Positions 52,585 to 60,632 of a stretch of DNA of 64,000 bases are shown in pieces. The position numbers and the translations under genes are program-made. This DNA comes from SFHK01 sp964554795 (GTDB taxonomy: Bacteria; Bacillota; Clostridia; Christensenellales; Aristaeellaceae). Where the stretch lies: assembly GCA_964554795.1 (NCBI GenBank), contig CAZKQB010000001.1, positions 134,584 through 198,583 of the forward strand, written 5' to 3'. The notes under the pieces are model-generated. The model did not search any database, was not told the origin of the DNA, and saw only the letters and a program-made list of their open reading frames with translations. The number at the start of each line of letters is the position of its first letter. Position 1 is the first letter of the stretch.

Positions 52585-53181
52585 TTACATTTGCCTGAAT
52601 AGTGCAATCACACGCCCCAGCACCGCGACCTCGCGCGCGTAAATCGGCTTCATCGTCGGGTTCTCCGGCTGAAGCCGCACTCGCGTCTTCTCGTAGAAGA
52701 TGCGCTTCACAGTCGCCTCGTCGTCGATCATGGCCACGACGATATCGCCGTTTTCTGCGTAGTTCTGGCGGCGCACAATCACAAAGTCGCCATCCAGAAT
52801 TCCGGCCTCTATCATGCTTTCGCCCTGTACGGAGAGGATGAACACTTCGTCACTGCCCACCAGGTTTTGCGGAAGCATGTAGTATTCCTCAATGTTCTGC
52901 TGGGCCAAAATCGGCATACCTGCCGTCACCTTGCCGACCAACGGCACGCTGCGCCCTCTGACTGTCGCCACATCCGTCAGCTCCAGCGCGCGAGGCTTCG
53001 TGGCGTCGCGGCGTATAAAGCCTTCCTCCTCCAGGCGATTCAGGTGCGCATGCACAGTAGAGGTAGATTTAAGCCCGACCGCCAGGCATATTTCACGAAC
53101 TGAGGGCGGATAGCCCTTGTCGTCGATCTCTCTGCGAATGAAATCCAGAATCTGCATTTTCTTTTCGGATGCGTCGCGCAT
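52585..53181 (-). CDS. lexA: LexA repressor
   Basis: This 198-residue SOS repressor has an N-terminal winged helix (about 1-70, with SVREICLAVGLKSTSTVHAHLNRLEEEG) that binds SOS boxes and a C-terminal self-cleaving domain. The cleavage bond A87-G88 (KVTAGMP), catalytic S122 (QGESM) and K159 (ATVKR) are all present. ATG 53181 has GGGAGG upstream; longer in-frame codons would lie in the promoter. An SOS box overlaps its own -35 element, so it is autoregulated. Confidence 0.96.
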   Translation of the reverse strand: MRDASEKKMQILDFIRREIDDKGYPPSVREICLAVGLKSTSTVHAHLNRLEEEGFIRRDATKPRALELTDVATVRGRSVPLVGKVTAGMPILAQQNIEEYYMLPQNLVGSDEVFILSVQGESMIEAGILDGDFVIVRRQNYAENGDIVVAMIDDEATVKRIFYEKTRVRLQPENPTMKPIYAREVAVLGRVIALFRQM

Positions 53182-53209
53182 GCAGGCTTCCTCCCACTTT
53201 TTTCTTTCG

Positions 53210-53249
53210 ATTATATCACGACTTATCTGAAAAAGCAAACATTTGTTCG
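53210..53249 (-). promoter_or_regulatory. lexA promoter with overlapping SOS box
   Basis: On the minus strand TTGCTT (53238-53233), 17-nt spacer and TATAAT (53215-53210) form the promoter. The sequence CGAACAAATGTTTG (53249-53236) matches the Gram-positive SOS consensus CGAACnnnnGTTYG and covers the start of the -35, a layout suited to LexA autorepression. Confidence 0.85.
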
Positions 53250-53334
53250 AATCTTCACCAAAGATTTCCCGGGAAAAGAAAGGAAGCAGCCTTCGTTTCC
53301 GAATTCCGCTTCCGTGATATATTCTTCAAGCTGT

Positions 53335-53493
53335 TTACGCCTTCTGCGCGGCTCGTTCCTTTGCCTTTTCAGCGTGCATAATCGGCAGCCATTCCTTGAA
53401 CGCAATTACAATCGGAACACCCAGACCGAAAATTGACATCAGCAGGCATCTTTTAAATTCCTTTTTTGCATTGATGTACTCTGCGCTTGGCAT
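53335..53493 (-). CDS. 52-residue membrane protein
   Basis: This short frame encodes MPSAEYINAKKEFKRC, a hydrophobic segment LLMSIFGLGVPIVIAF (about 17-32), and a basic tail ending AEKAKERAAQKA. ATG 53493 has an AGGGGGA site upstream. The gene lies just upstream of lexA on the same strand, with a tail-to-promoter distance of about 85 bp. It looks like a small single-helix membrane protein; the function is unknown. Confidence 0.6.
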   Translation of the reverse strand: MPSAEYINAKKEFKRCLLMSIFGLGVPIVIAFKEWLPIMHAEKAKERAAQKA

Positions 53494-53634
53494 AATTCTT
53501 TATCCCCCTCTGGCACAAATTTTAGGATATTATACAACGTTCCGCCGCTAATTTTCCGGAAAGAATGCTTTCAATAGCAGTTCATTTGCAAATTTGTGAT
53601 ATAATATACGTGAACTATGGAGAGGAGGAGCTTC

Positions 53635-54684
53635 ATGAAACGTCGCCTGCGAACAGACTGGCTGCCCGATATGCTGATTTCCTTTGCAATTCTTTTGGCA
53701 GCAACGCTGCTCTCCTTAGCTCTTTCAAAGATTCATGACGACAACAACCCTTTTTCAATGTCTCTGTACATCCTTGCCGTAGCGCTTGTCGCGCGTTACA
53801 CGCACGGATACATCTATGGTATCGTCGCCTCCGTCGTGTCCGTCGTGTGCGTAAATACCATTTTCACGTATCCATTTTGGGAGTTCAACATGTCCATTGT
53901 GGGCTATCCGCTTACCTTTCTCTCGATGCTTCTGGTGTCGCTGATCATTAGCGCGCTGACTAGCCGGATCAAGAGGCAGGAACAGTTGCGTTACGAAATG
54001 GAAGCAGAAAAAATGCGCGCCAATCTGCTAAGATCCGTATCGCACGATCTGCGCACGCCATTGGCCTCGATTCTGGGTGCCAGCTCTGTTTTAATGGATG
54101 ACAAGGCCAGTACAAACGTTAATCGGGACGAAATGCTTCGCCAGATCAATCGAGAGGCAAAATGGCTAATTCGGGTAATGGAGAACCTTCTTTCGGTCAC
54201 GCGCTTCTCCGGAGGCGACGTTTCGCTGAAGAAGGATACGGAGGTTGTGGAGGAAATCGTCGGCAGCGCGATTGTGAAATTCCGCCGCAGCAACCCCGCC
54301 ATCTCTGTTGCCGTTACAAAGCCGGAGGAGATTTTGCTTGCACCGATGGACGCAACACTAATTGAGCAGGTTCTTCTGAATCTGTTTGAAAACGTGGTTG
54401 CTCACGGAGAAAGCGCTTCGCATATCGAGATCACCATTGCACAGGCAGGCAGCCGTGTTGAACTGACGGTGGAGGATAACGGTGTCGGATTCCCAGACTT
54501 CCTTCTGAAAAGCGTATTTGACGGCCGAGCCATGCTGCTGCGCAGCCAGACCGACGGTCGAAGAAACATGGGCATCGGCCTGAGCGTATGCCGTTCAATT
54601 ATTCGTGCCCATGGCGGTGACATTTCTGCTTCCAATCGTGCCGATGGCGGCGGTTGCGTGAAGTTCTGGCTTCCCTGTGAATAG
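53635..54684 (+). CDS. shortened KdpD-like sensor histidine kinase
   Basis: This 349-residue kinase begins directly with the DUF4118 four-helix membrane domain of KdpD (about 12-110, with SLYILAVALVARYTHGYIYGI). The His-kinase core follows: H137 in SVSHDLRTPLASI, the N-box in LLNLFENVVAHGE, and VEDNGVGFP for ATP binding. The KdpD N-terminal sensor and USP domains (about 400 residues) are missing. ATG 53635 has GAGGAGGAG upstream. The response regulator follows after 10 bp. No kdpFABC genes are near, so the output is not the usual potassium pump in cis. Confidence 0.85.
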   Translation: MKRRLRTDWLPDMLISFAILLAATLLSLALSKIHDDNNPFSMSLYILAVALVARYTHGYIYGIVASVVSVVCVNTIFTYPFWEFNMSIVGYPLTFLSMLLVSLIISALTSRIKRQEQLRYEMEAEKMRANLLRSVSHDLRTPLASILGASSVLMDDKASTNVNRDEMLRQINREAKWLIRVMENLLSVTRFSGGDVSLKKDTEVVEEIVGSAIVKFRRSNPAISVAVTKPEEILLAPMDATLIEQVLLNLFENVVAHGESASHIEITIAQAGSRVELTVEDNGVGFPDFLLKSVFDGRAMLLRSQTDGRRNMGIGLSVCRSIIRAHGGDISASNRADGGGCVKFWLPCE

Positions 54685-54694
54685 GAGGAAAACC

Positions 54695-55417
54695 ATGCGT
54701 ACTGAATATCCCTGCAAAATTCTGGTCATTGAAGATGACGCCGGTATCTGTCGTTTCCTGCGCGCTACGCTGACAGCCGCGCATTATGATGTGATCGTAA
54801 CGGACAACGGAAAAAAAGCACTGGAAATTGTGTCTTCCCATTGCCCGGAGTGCATACTGCTGGATCTTGGGCTTCCGGATATGGATGGCAACGACATCAT
54901 TCAGAGCATCCGCGGCTGGACAAAGACGCCGATTATCGTCATTTCCGCCCGCTCCACTGAAGAGGATAAGGCTCGCGCCCTCGACCTTGGCGCAGATGAC
55001 TACCTTACCAAGCCATTCGGTTCCATTGAGCTGATGGCGCGTATTCGCACGGCGCTGCGCCACACGCGCACGACTATGGAAAACGATTCCATCGCGCTGA
55101 GCGGTGTTTATTCGGTGCACGGGCTTACTGTAGACTACAAGAAACACAGAGTATTCATGAACGGCTCGGATACAGGGCTCACGCCAAACGAATACCGCAT
55201 CGTCGCGCTGCTTGGCCAGCATGCCGGACAGGTTCTCACGTATAAGCAGATTATGAGAGAAATCTGGGGACCGTATGCATCAAACGACAATAAAATCCTT
55301 CGCGTGCATATGGCGAACATCCGCCGCAAAATTGAGCCTAATTCTGACGAGCCAAGATATATCTTCACCGAAGTTGGCGTGGGATATCGCATGGCGGATG
55401 AAGAAAGTGAAGGATAG
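54695..55417 (+). CDS. KdpE-like response regulator (OmpR family)
   Basis: This 240-residue protein has a receiver domain (about 8-120) with phospho-acceptor D57 in ILLDLGLPDMDG and the KPFG motif. A winged-helix DNA-binding domain (about 145-238) follows, with LTPNEYRIVALLGQHAGQVLTYKQIMREIWGPYASNDNKILRVHMANIRRKIE, close to KdpE. ATG 54695 has AGGAGG upstream. It pairs with the shortened KdpD-like kinase, and a terminator follows the gene. Confidence 0.9.
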   Translation: MRTEYPCKILVIEDDAGICRFLRATLTAAHYDVIVTDNGKKALEIVSSHCPECILLDLGLPDMDGNDIIQSIRGWTKTPIIVISARSTEEDKARALDLGADDYLTKPFGSIELMARIRTALRHTRTTMENDSIALSGVYSVHGLTVDYKKHRVFMNGSDTGLTPNEYRIVALLGQHAGQVLTYKQIMREIWGPYASNDNKILRVHMANIRRKIEPNSDEPRYIFTEVGVGYRMADEESEG

Positions 55418-55428
55418 GGGAGGCCATC

Positions 55429-55450
55429 GGAAGCTTCGGCTTCCTTTTTT
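55429..55450 (+). terminator. intrinsic terminator of the two-component operon
   Basis: Stem GGAAGC-TTCG-GCTTCC with a stable UUCG tetraloop and TTTTTT directly after, 12 nt past the regulator stop. Confidence 0.9.
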
Positions 55451-55554
55451 GTGCAGAAAAGCGCAGAAGTTCCAGTTTCTTGGCTCACAAATCAAGATCT
55501 CTTATGCAAAATGAAACACTGTTAGACTTGCGCTGGGTTATGCGGCGACGCAAC

Positions 55555-55583
55555 AAAAAGCCCGAATACCAAACGGTATCCGG
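55555..55583 (-). terminator. terminator of the first tRNA-Ala gene
   Basis: Stem CCGGATACC/GGTATTCGG (with one G-U) closed by GTTT lies just downstream of the tRNA on the minus strand and is followed by GCTTTTTG. Confidence 0.8.
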
Positions 55584-55589
55584 ACTGAA

Positions 55590-55662
55590 TGGAGCATAGG
55601 AGATTCGAACTCCTGACCCCAACACTGCCAGTGTTGTGCGCTACCAACTGCGCTAATGCCCC
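55590..55662 (-). tRNA. tRNA-Ala(GGC)
   Basis: The 73-nt cloverleaf has acceptor GGGGCAT/ATGCTCC with the G3-U70 pair that marks alanine tRNAs. The anticodon arm CAACA-CTGGCAG-TGTTG gives anticodon GGC, and the T-loop is TTCGAAT. CCA is not encoded. It is identical in sequence to the copy at 57243. A promoter (TTTACA, 17 nt, TATAAT) lies just upstream. Confidence 0.95.
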
Positions 55663-55683
55663 GTGCTCTTTCGAACGAATAAT

Positions 55684-55712
55684 ATTATAGCACGAACGCG
55701 TGACAGTGTAAA
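55684..55712 (-). promoter_or_regulatory. promoter of the first tRNA-Ala gene
   Basis: On the minus strand TTTACA (55712-55707), 17-nt spacer and TATAAT (55689-55684). Confidence 0.8.
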
Positions 55713-55736
55713 TAGGCTTTGCAAAACTTAACAAAC

Positions 55737-57107
55737 TTAATCCGTTCGTATCGTTCGCCGATAGCTGTATCGAAAAAACAGGATCTCTGCAAACGACGTA
55801 ATCGTCCAGGAGAATACATACAGCAGGTATAGAGACGCAATCGTCTTAAAATGCGCGAAGACCGTGTATACCCAGATCACGCGGAACACGCAGGAGCCGA
55901 AAATCACAATTACCGTGGGTCCAAAGCTCTTGCCAATTCCTCTGGAGGCAGCGATGCTGCAATCCATAAACGCGCTCACACAATAGGAGAAGCCCATGAT
56001 GCGTATACGCTGCATTCCTGCTTTCACAACGTCCGTCTCATGCTCCTGCGTGAACAGCCGAAGAAATGCCTCTCCAAAGAAATACAACAGCCCGCCCAAT
56101 AGCAGGCCGATAAGAAACGAATAAACAAGACTTACAACATAGCTTTTGATTACGCGTTCTCGCTTTTTTGCGCCCCAATTCTGGCCCATGAACGTTGAAC
56201 ATGCAGTATAAAATGCCGCCATCACATTATAGATTAGCGCATCGGCGTTAGCTGCAGCAGAATTTCCTTCTACCGTGACCGTGTCAAGAGAATTTACGCC
56301 CGCCTGAATAAACAGGTTTGCTATAGCGAAAATGGCGTTCTGAAGCCCTGCCGGAAGGCCAAGCTTCAGCAGATGCCGTGCGTGCCCTTTATAAAAACGA
56401 ACCTTTTTCAGACTCAGTTGGCAATCGTCGTGCAGACGGCTCATGTGCCAGAGGATCATCGCAGCAGACATGTATTGGGTGATAATGCTCGCAAGCGCTA
56501 CGCCGTCCTCAGCCATTCCACAGAGGATCACGAAAAAGAGGTTCAAAATCACATTCGCCGCTCCAGCAATCGTCAGGTAAATCAGCGGCCGCGACGTATC
56601 GCCATTCGCACTCAAAACGCCGTTTCCATAGTTAAACACGGCCAGCGCAGGCATGCCAAGTGCGTAAATGCGGAAGTAAAGCACTGCGCCTTCCATCAGA
56701 TCCGGCTTTGTATTCAGAAGACTAAGCAGAAAGTTTGCAAGCAGAAGGCAAAGCACGCAGATCAGAACGCCAGCCAGAAGGCACACCAGCAGTGCCGCAT
56801 GTGTGAATTCAAACGTTTTCTGCTTTTCCCTTGCACCCAGATACTGCGCTGTAATTACGTTTACACCGCTTCCTATGCCAATCAAAAAACCGGTGAACAG
56901 TGTCACAAGAATCGTCGTCGAGCCGACTGCACCCAAGGCTCGCGCGCTTGAGAACCGACCAACAACCGCCACGTCTGCCATATTGAACAGAACTTGAAGC
57001 ACCTGCGAGAACATCAATGGTACGCTAAACGTAAAAATCTTCTTCCAAAGAGAACCCGTGGTCATGTCTATGCTTTCGGCGCCGGCAAAAAGCTTCTTCC
57101 TGTTCAT
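55737..57107 (-). CDS. MATE family efflux transporter
   Basis: This 456-residue, 12-helix exporter has FNMADVAVVGRFSSARALGAVGSTTILVTLF in helix 2 and GAREKQKTFEFTHAALLV and GAKKRERVIKSYVVSLVYSF in the two half-repeats. It is a standard MATE protein that would expel drugs or metabolites. It lies between two identical tRNA-Ala genes on the same strand. The start ATG 57107 has only a weak upstream site. It is the third MATE gene in the window. Confidence 0.88.
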   Translation of the reverse strand: MNRKKLFAGAESIDMTTGSLWKKIFTFSVPLMFSQVLQVLFNMADVAVVGRFSSARALGAVGSTTILVTLFTGFLIGIGSGVNVITAQYLGAREKQKTFEFTHAALLVCLLAGVLICVLCLLLANFLLSLLNTKPDLMEGAVLYFRIYALGMPALAVFNYGNGVLSANGDTSRPLIYLTIAGAANVILNLFFVILCGMAEDGVALASIITQYMSAAMILWHMSRLHDDCQLSLKKVRFYKGHARHLLKLGLPAGLQNAIFAIANLFIQAGVNSLDTVTVEGNSAAANADALIYNVMAAFYTACSTFMGQNWGAKKRERVIKSYVVSLVYSFLIGLLLGGLLYFFGEAFLRLFTQEHETDVVKAGMQRIRIMGFSYCVSAFMDCSIAASRGIGKSFGPTVIVIFGSCVFRVIWVYTVFAHFKTIASLYLLYVFSWTITSFAEILFFRYSYRRTIRTD

Positions 57108-57208
57108 TGTCCGAATCCTCGCTTAGCAAAAGTGAGGCCATTATACGCCGACCATTCCCAGATGTCTTGCTTTTCAGGTTAAATGATACCCATATTTAAC
57201 GACAAAAA

Positions 57209-57238
57209 AGATCGGATATGTCTTCACAAATCCGACCT
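57209..57238 (-). terminator. terminator of the second tRNA-Ala gene
   Basis: Stem AGGTCGGAT/ATCCGATCT (one G-U) with a 12-nt loop, followed on the minus strand by TTTTTT-rich sequence. Confidence 0.8.
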
Positions 57239-57242
57239 AAAA

Positions 57243-57315
57243 TGGAGCATAGGAGATTCGAACTCCTGACCCCAACACTGCCAGTGTTGTGCGCTACCAA
57301 CTGCGCTAATGCCCC
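57243..57315 (-). tRNA. tRNA-Ala(GGC), second copy
   Basis: Identical over all 73 nt to the tRNA-Ala(GGC) at 55590-55662, including the G3-U70 pair and the missing CCA. It has its own promoter of the same kind (TTTACA, 17 nt, TATAAT) and a different terminator, so it is an independent transcription unit. Confidence 0.95.
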
Positions 57316-57344
57316 GCATCCCGTACATCAACGAAACAATAGTT

Positions 57345-57373
57345 ATTATAGCACTGAAACGCACGCCTGTAAA
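57345..57373 (-). promoter_or_regulatory. promoter of the second tRNA-Ala gene
   Basis: On the minus strand TTTACA (57373-57368), 17-nt spacer and TATAAT (57350-57345), the same layout as for the first copy. Confidence 0.8.
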
Positions 57374-57505
57374 TAGAATATATGTAAACGTGTAGAAAAC
57401 ATTTTGCTTTTTGCAGTCTTTTGCCCGTACAGGAAGGATTTTGGCGAAGGGATGTTGAATACTCTGATGGAATTGAGGGAATACCTCCAGGAAAGGAAGC
57501 TCCTT

Positions 57506-58423
57506 ATGAAAATCGCGGATGCACATTCTGACACGCTGTATGCAATTGCGCTTGAGGGTATCGCGCCCGCACAGGCAATGGCATCGCCCGACAACCTGAA
57601 GAAGGGCGGCGTAAGTCTGCAAACCTTCGCTTTGTTTACCGGCCGGAGGGGGCCGGCGGGAACGCCCTATCAGGATGCGCTTAAAATGATCGAGGCATCC
57701 AGAATACTTCCCATCCCGATGCTCACTGAAAAACTCCCGGATACGCTGCCCGACGCGCCCACCGGCATTTTTTCCATTGAAGGCGGCGAGGCACTGGAGG
57801 GGACAATCGAGCGCCTTGAGGAGTTCGACCGCCTGTGCCGGGTACGTATGATTGCCCTGACGTGGAATCACGAAAATGAAATCGGATATCCAGCGAAGCT
57901 TGGGCCTGGCGACGGCCTGAAGCCGTTCGGCCTGAAGCTTCTTAAAGAAATGGATCGCTTAGGCATCTATGCCGACGCGTCACACCTGAATGAGGCCGGC
58001 TTCTGGGACATCGTGGAGCACATGACGCTCCCGCCAATTGCCAGCCATTCCTGCTGCCGCGAGCTTTGCGATACGCCGCGAAACCTTTATAAGGCGCAGG
58101 CCGAAGCGATTATTCATAAAAATGGCTTTATCGGCGTAAACTTCTACCCGCATTTCCTCACGAAAGCAGATAAGGCCGCGATTGAGGACGTTGTACGCCA
58201 CATCGATCGCTTCTGTGAGCTCGGCGGAGAACGCATCGTTGGCTTCGGCTCCGACTTTGATGGAATTGAGGTACAGCCAGAGGGTCTTGCCTGTGCTGCG
58301 GACTTCCCGAATCTGATCGAAGCGCTTCTAAAACATGGCTATACCGACGATCAGGTGCGCGGTTTCGCGGGCGAGAACCTGTTTGCTGCGCTCAAACGTG
58401 CTGAACGCGTACGCCAGGTGTAA
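57506..58423 (+). CDS. membrane dipeptidase (peptidase family M19)
   Basis: This 305-residue zinc dipeptidase has the binuclear metal-site motifs of the renal dipeptidase family: H7-x-D9 in DAHSDTL, E in FSIEGGEAL, H in DASHLNEAGFW and SHSCCREL, and D in GFGSDFDG. It hydrolyses dipeptides, including those with D-amino acids, and has no signal peptide. ATG 57506 has GGAAAGGAAG upstream. First gene of a plus-strand run with LysM, ZnuA-like and RNase HI genes. Confidence 0.92.
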   Translation: MKIADAHSDTLYAIALEGIAPAQAMASPDNLKKGGVSLQTFALFTGRRGPAGTPYQDALKMIEASRILPIPMLTEKLPDTLPDAPTGIFSIEGGEALEGTIERLEEFDRLCRVRMIALTWNHENEIGYPAKLGPGDGLKPFGLKLLKEMDRLGIYADASHLNEAGFWDIVEHMTLPPIASHSCCRELCDTPRNLYKAQAEAIIHKNGFIGVNFYPHFLTKADKAAIEDVVRHIDRFCELGGERIVGFGSDFDGIEVQPEGLACAADFPNLIEALLKHGYTDDQVRGFAGENLFAALKRAERVRQV

Positions 58424-58482
58424 CGCCGCGCCAACCTTTCGAATATGCTGGCAACAGTTCGAATAGGGGAGGCATGATCTTC

Positions 58483-59235
58483 ATGGCAAATACCACCTGC
58501 CCGGCAGGCTCTCTTCGATACTCATGGCGTTCGGGCGACACGCTTGTGCGCATCGCCACTGCCTTCGGCACCACCGTAAGCGCGATGCAGGACGTCAACC
58601 CTGACGTTGACTTCTCGAAAATCGCCGCCGGAACCGACGTATGCATTCCCACGCGGATGCTTACCTGCCCGGATTCAGATCTGTATGCCATTCAAAAGGG
58701 CGATACGCTTTCGGCGCTTGCCGCCAGATACGGCGTTACCACCGCTCGAATGCTGGAGCTGAATCCATATGTGGAGCCTACGCAGCTAGCTATCGGCCAA
58801 TACATATGCGTGCCAAAGACTGCGCCGTCCGAGCCTACATGTCCGGAAGGCGAATGTTGCGTCACGCCGGAACCCGCGCCAGACTGCAACATGCTGCGCA
58901 AGGCGCAAAGCGCCTGTTCGGCTACCGACACCGTGCAATGCGGTCAAACCCTGGCCGACATTCTGACCAAGTACGGCATGAGCTTCGCCGAATTCAGCTA
59001 TCTGAACCCGACACTCGTATATTCGGCACTTCTGCCGGGTCAAAAATATCAGTATCCGCTGAAGGCCTGCAATTGCTCCGCAAGCGGACGCTATCGCCTG
59101 CAGCCCGGTGATACAATCGCAAAAATCGCTGCGGGGCTCGGCATCACGGCCTCAGAGCTTCTCCGGCGCAACCCGAACCTAACGCCGTCCGAATTCGTCG
59201 CCGGAGCGCAGATTTGCGTAACCTATCCCGAGTAA
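58483..59235 (+). CDS. LysM-repeat protein
   Basis: This protein of about 250 residues consists of four LysM peptidoglycan-binding repeats (about 8-50, 62-104, 140-183, 200-245), seen as WRSGDTLVRIATAFG, IQKGDTLSALAARYGV, QCGQTLADILTKYG and LQPGDTIAKIAAGLG. Many cysteines lie around and between the repeats, so disulfide links are likely. There is no signal peptide or catalytic domain. Cys-rich LysM proteins without signal peptides occur in spore coats (SafA-like). ATG 58483 has GGAGG 10 nt upstream. An 11-mer shared with the SipL promoter region lies upstream. Confidence 0.85.
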   Translation: MANTTCPAGSLRYSWRSGDTLVRIATAFGTTVSAMQDVNPDVDFSKIAAGTDVCIPTRMLTCPDSDLYAIQKGDTLSALAARYGVTTARMLELNPYVEPTQLAIGQYICVPKTAPSEPTCPEGECCVTPEPAPDCNMLRKAQSACSATDTVQCGQTLADILTKYGMSFAEFSYLNPTLVYSALLPGQKYQYPLKACNCSASGRYRLQPGDTIAKIAAGLGITASELLRRNPNLTPSEFVAGAQICVTYPE

Positions 59236-59256
59236 ATACTGCCTACGGAGGATCTG

Positions 59257-60153
59257 ATGAAACGTCTGATTGCGTTGCTTATATGTCTGACACTGCTATC
59301 CGGCTGCTCGTCACCGACGCAAGAGGAAGCAACAAAGGAGCTAACCGTCTATGCCTCGTTTTACCCGGTGTATGCGCTCACGGCATCCATCGTTTCCGGC
59401 GTACCCGGTATGCGGCTTCACCAGCTGGTACAGCCGCAGGACGGCTGTCTGCGGAATTATACGCTGTCGGACTGGGATCTGTATACCGTATCCCATGCGG
59501 ATGCGGTGATCCTGGCCGGCAGCGGCCTTGAGTCTTTTGCCGATACGCTTTCCTCACTGGGCGAAAACGGCCCGGCTGTCGCCTGGGTAATGGGTTCGCT
59601 CGTGCTACGTACGGAGGAATGGGGGAGTGATCATTTCTCCGGCGTCAACCCATGGCTGTTCCTGTCCGTCGAGGGCGCGCGACAGATCTCTGAAGCCATT
59701 GCCGCCAATATGATTGAGCTTGACCCGGCCTGCGAAAGCTTGTATCTTGCCAATCTTCAAGCAGCAGACAAACGCCTTTCTGCACTAAAGACAGAAATGA
59801 TCGGCATTCTGGCCGAAGCCGACTTAAAAACGCCCGTCGCCGTTCTACACGAGGGCTTATTTTATCTGGCCGACGAATGGTCGCTGAATGTCGTCGCGGC
59901 TGCCGAACGCGAGAGCGGAGACACATTGGACTCAGAAGCGCTTGAGACGCTCCTGCAAAGCGGCGCACGCGTCGTTCTGATCGAAAAGCAAGCGCCGGAA
60001 GCACTCGTGAAGCAGCTTTCAGCGGACGGCTTCCGCGTAGCCCTGATCGATACCCTGTCCACCGGCAATGAAGCCATGGGCGCGGACGGATACTACACCG
60101 CCATGGCAAACAACGCCCGCGCGCTAAAGACAGCGCTCACGGACGCAAATTGA
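59257..60153 (+). CDS. ZnuA-like metal-binding lipoprotein, divergent
   Basis: This 298-residue lipoprotein has a lipobox LLSGCSS (Cys17) and the fold pattern of cluster A-I metal-binding proteins: LTVYASFYPVYALTASIVSG, LHQLVQPQ, LSDWDLYTVSHADAVILAGSGLESF, VLHEGLFYLADEWSLNVV and IEKQAPEALVKQL. The usual metal-ligand motifs DPHxYEPT and HxWLDP are changed (GCLRNYT and NPWLF), so two ligand histidines are missing; only the HEGLF histidine is kept. No ABC permease or ATPase is beside it. It may bind a different metal or ligand, or serve another role. Confidence 0.75.
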   Translation: MKRLIALLICLTLLSGCSSPTQEEATKELTVYASFYPVYALTASIVSGVPGMRLHQLVQPQDGCLRNYTLSDWDLYTVSHADAVILAGSGLESFADTLSSLGENGPAVAWVMGSLVLRTEEWGSDHFSGVNPWLFLSVEGARQISEAIAANMIELDPACESLYLANLQAADKRLSALKTEMIGILAEADLKTPVAVLHEGLFYLADEWSLNVVAAAERESGDTLDSEALETLLQSGARVVLIEKQAPEALVKQLSADGFRVALIDTLSTGNEAMGADGYYTAMANNARALKTALTDAN

Positions 60154-60161
60154 GGGAAAGC

Positions 60162-60605
60162 ATGAAACACGTGATCATTTATACGGACGGCGCCTGCTCC
60201 GGCAATCCCGGCCCAGGCGGCTGGGGCGCTGTACTCATTTACGGCGATTTTCGTCGTGAAATAAGCGGTGCAGAAGCAAACACCACCAATAACCGCATGG
60301 AGCTTACCGCCGCAATCAAGGCGCTTGAATCGCTGAAGCTGCCCTGCGCAGTCGAACTATACTCAGACAGTGCCTATCTAATCAATGCCTACAAACAGAA
60401 CTGGCTGACCAATTGGGTAAAGCGCGGCTGGTTGAAGGCCGATAAAAAGCCCGTGGAGAATGTGGACCTTTGGAAGCGCCTGCTGGAGCTGAGCGCCTTG
60501 CACACCATTGCATGGCACAAGGTAAAGGGGCACGCAGATAACCCTGAGAACAACCGCTGCGACCGTTTGGCGACGGACGCCGTGAAGCGTCTTCCGTCAT
60601 CATAG
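60162..60605 (+). CDS. rnhA: ribonuclease HI
   Basis: This 147-residue RNase H removes the RNA strand of RNA-DNA hybrids. The active site is complete: D9 (YTDGACSGNPG), E47 (RMELTA), D69 (YSDSAY) and D134, with H124 in VKGHADNPEN. ATG 60162 follows GAGGG by 5 nt, and the upstream gene ends 8 bp before it. The length is normal. Confidence 0.96.
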   Translation: MKHVIIYTDGACSGNPGPGGWGAVLIYGDFRREISGAEANTTNNRMELTAAIKALESLKLPCAVELYSDSAYLINAYKQNWLTNWVKRGWLKADKKPVENVDLWKRLLELSALHTIAWHKVKGHADNPENNRCDRLATDAVKRLPSS

Positions 60606-60632
60606 GTCTATCTTCGCCAGAGGCGTCAGGCT

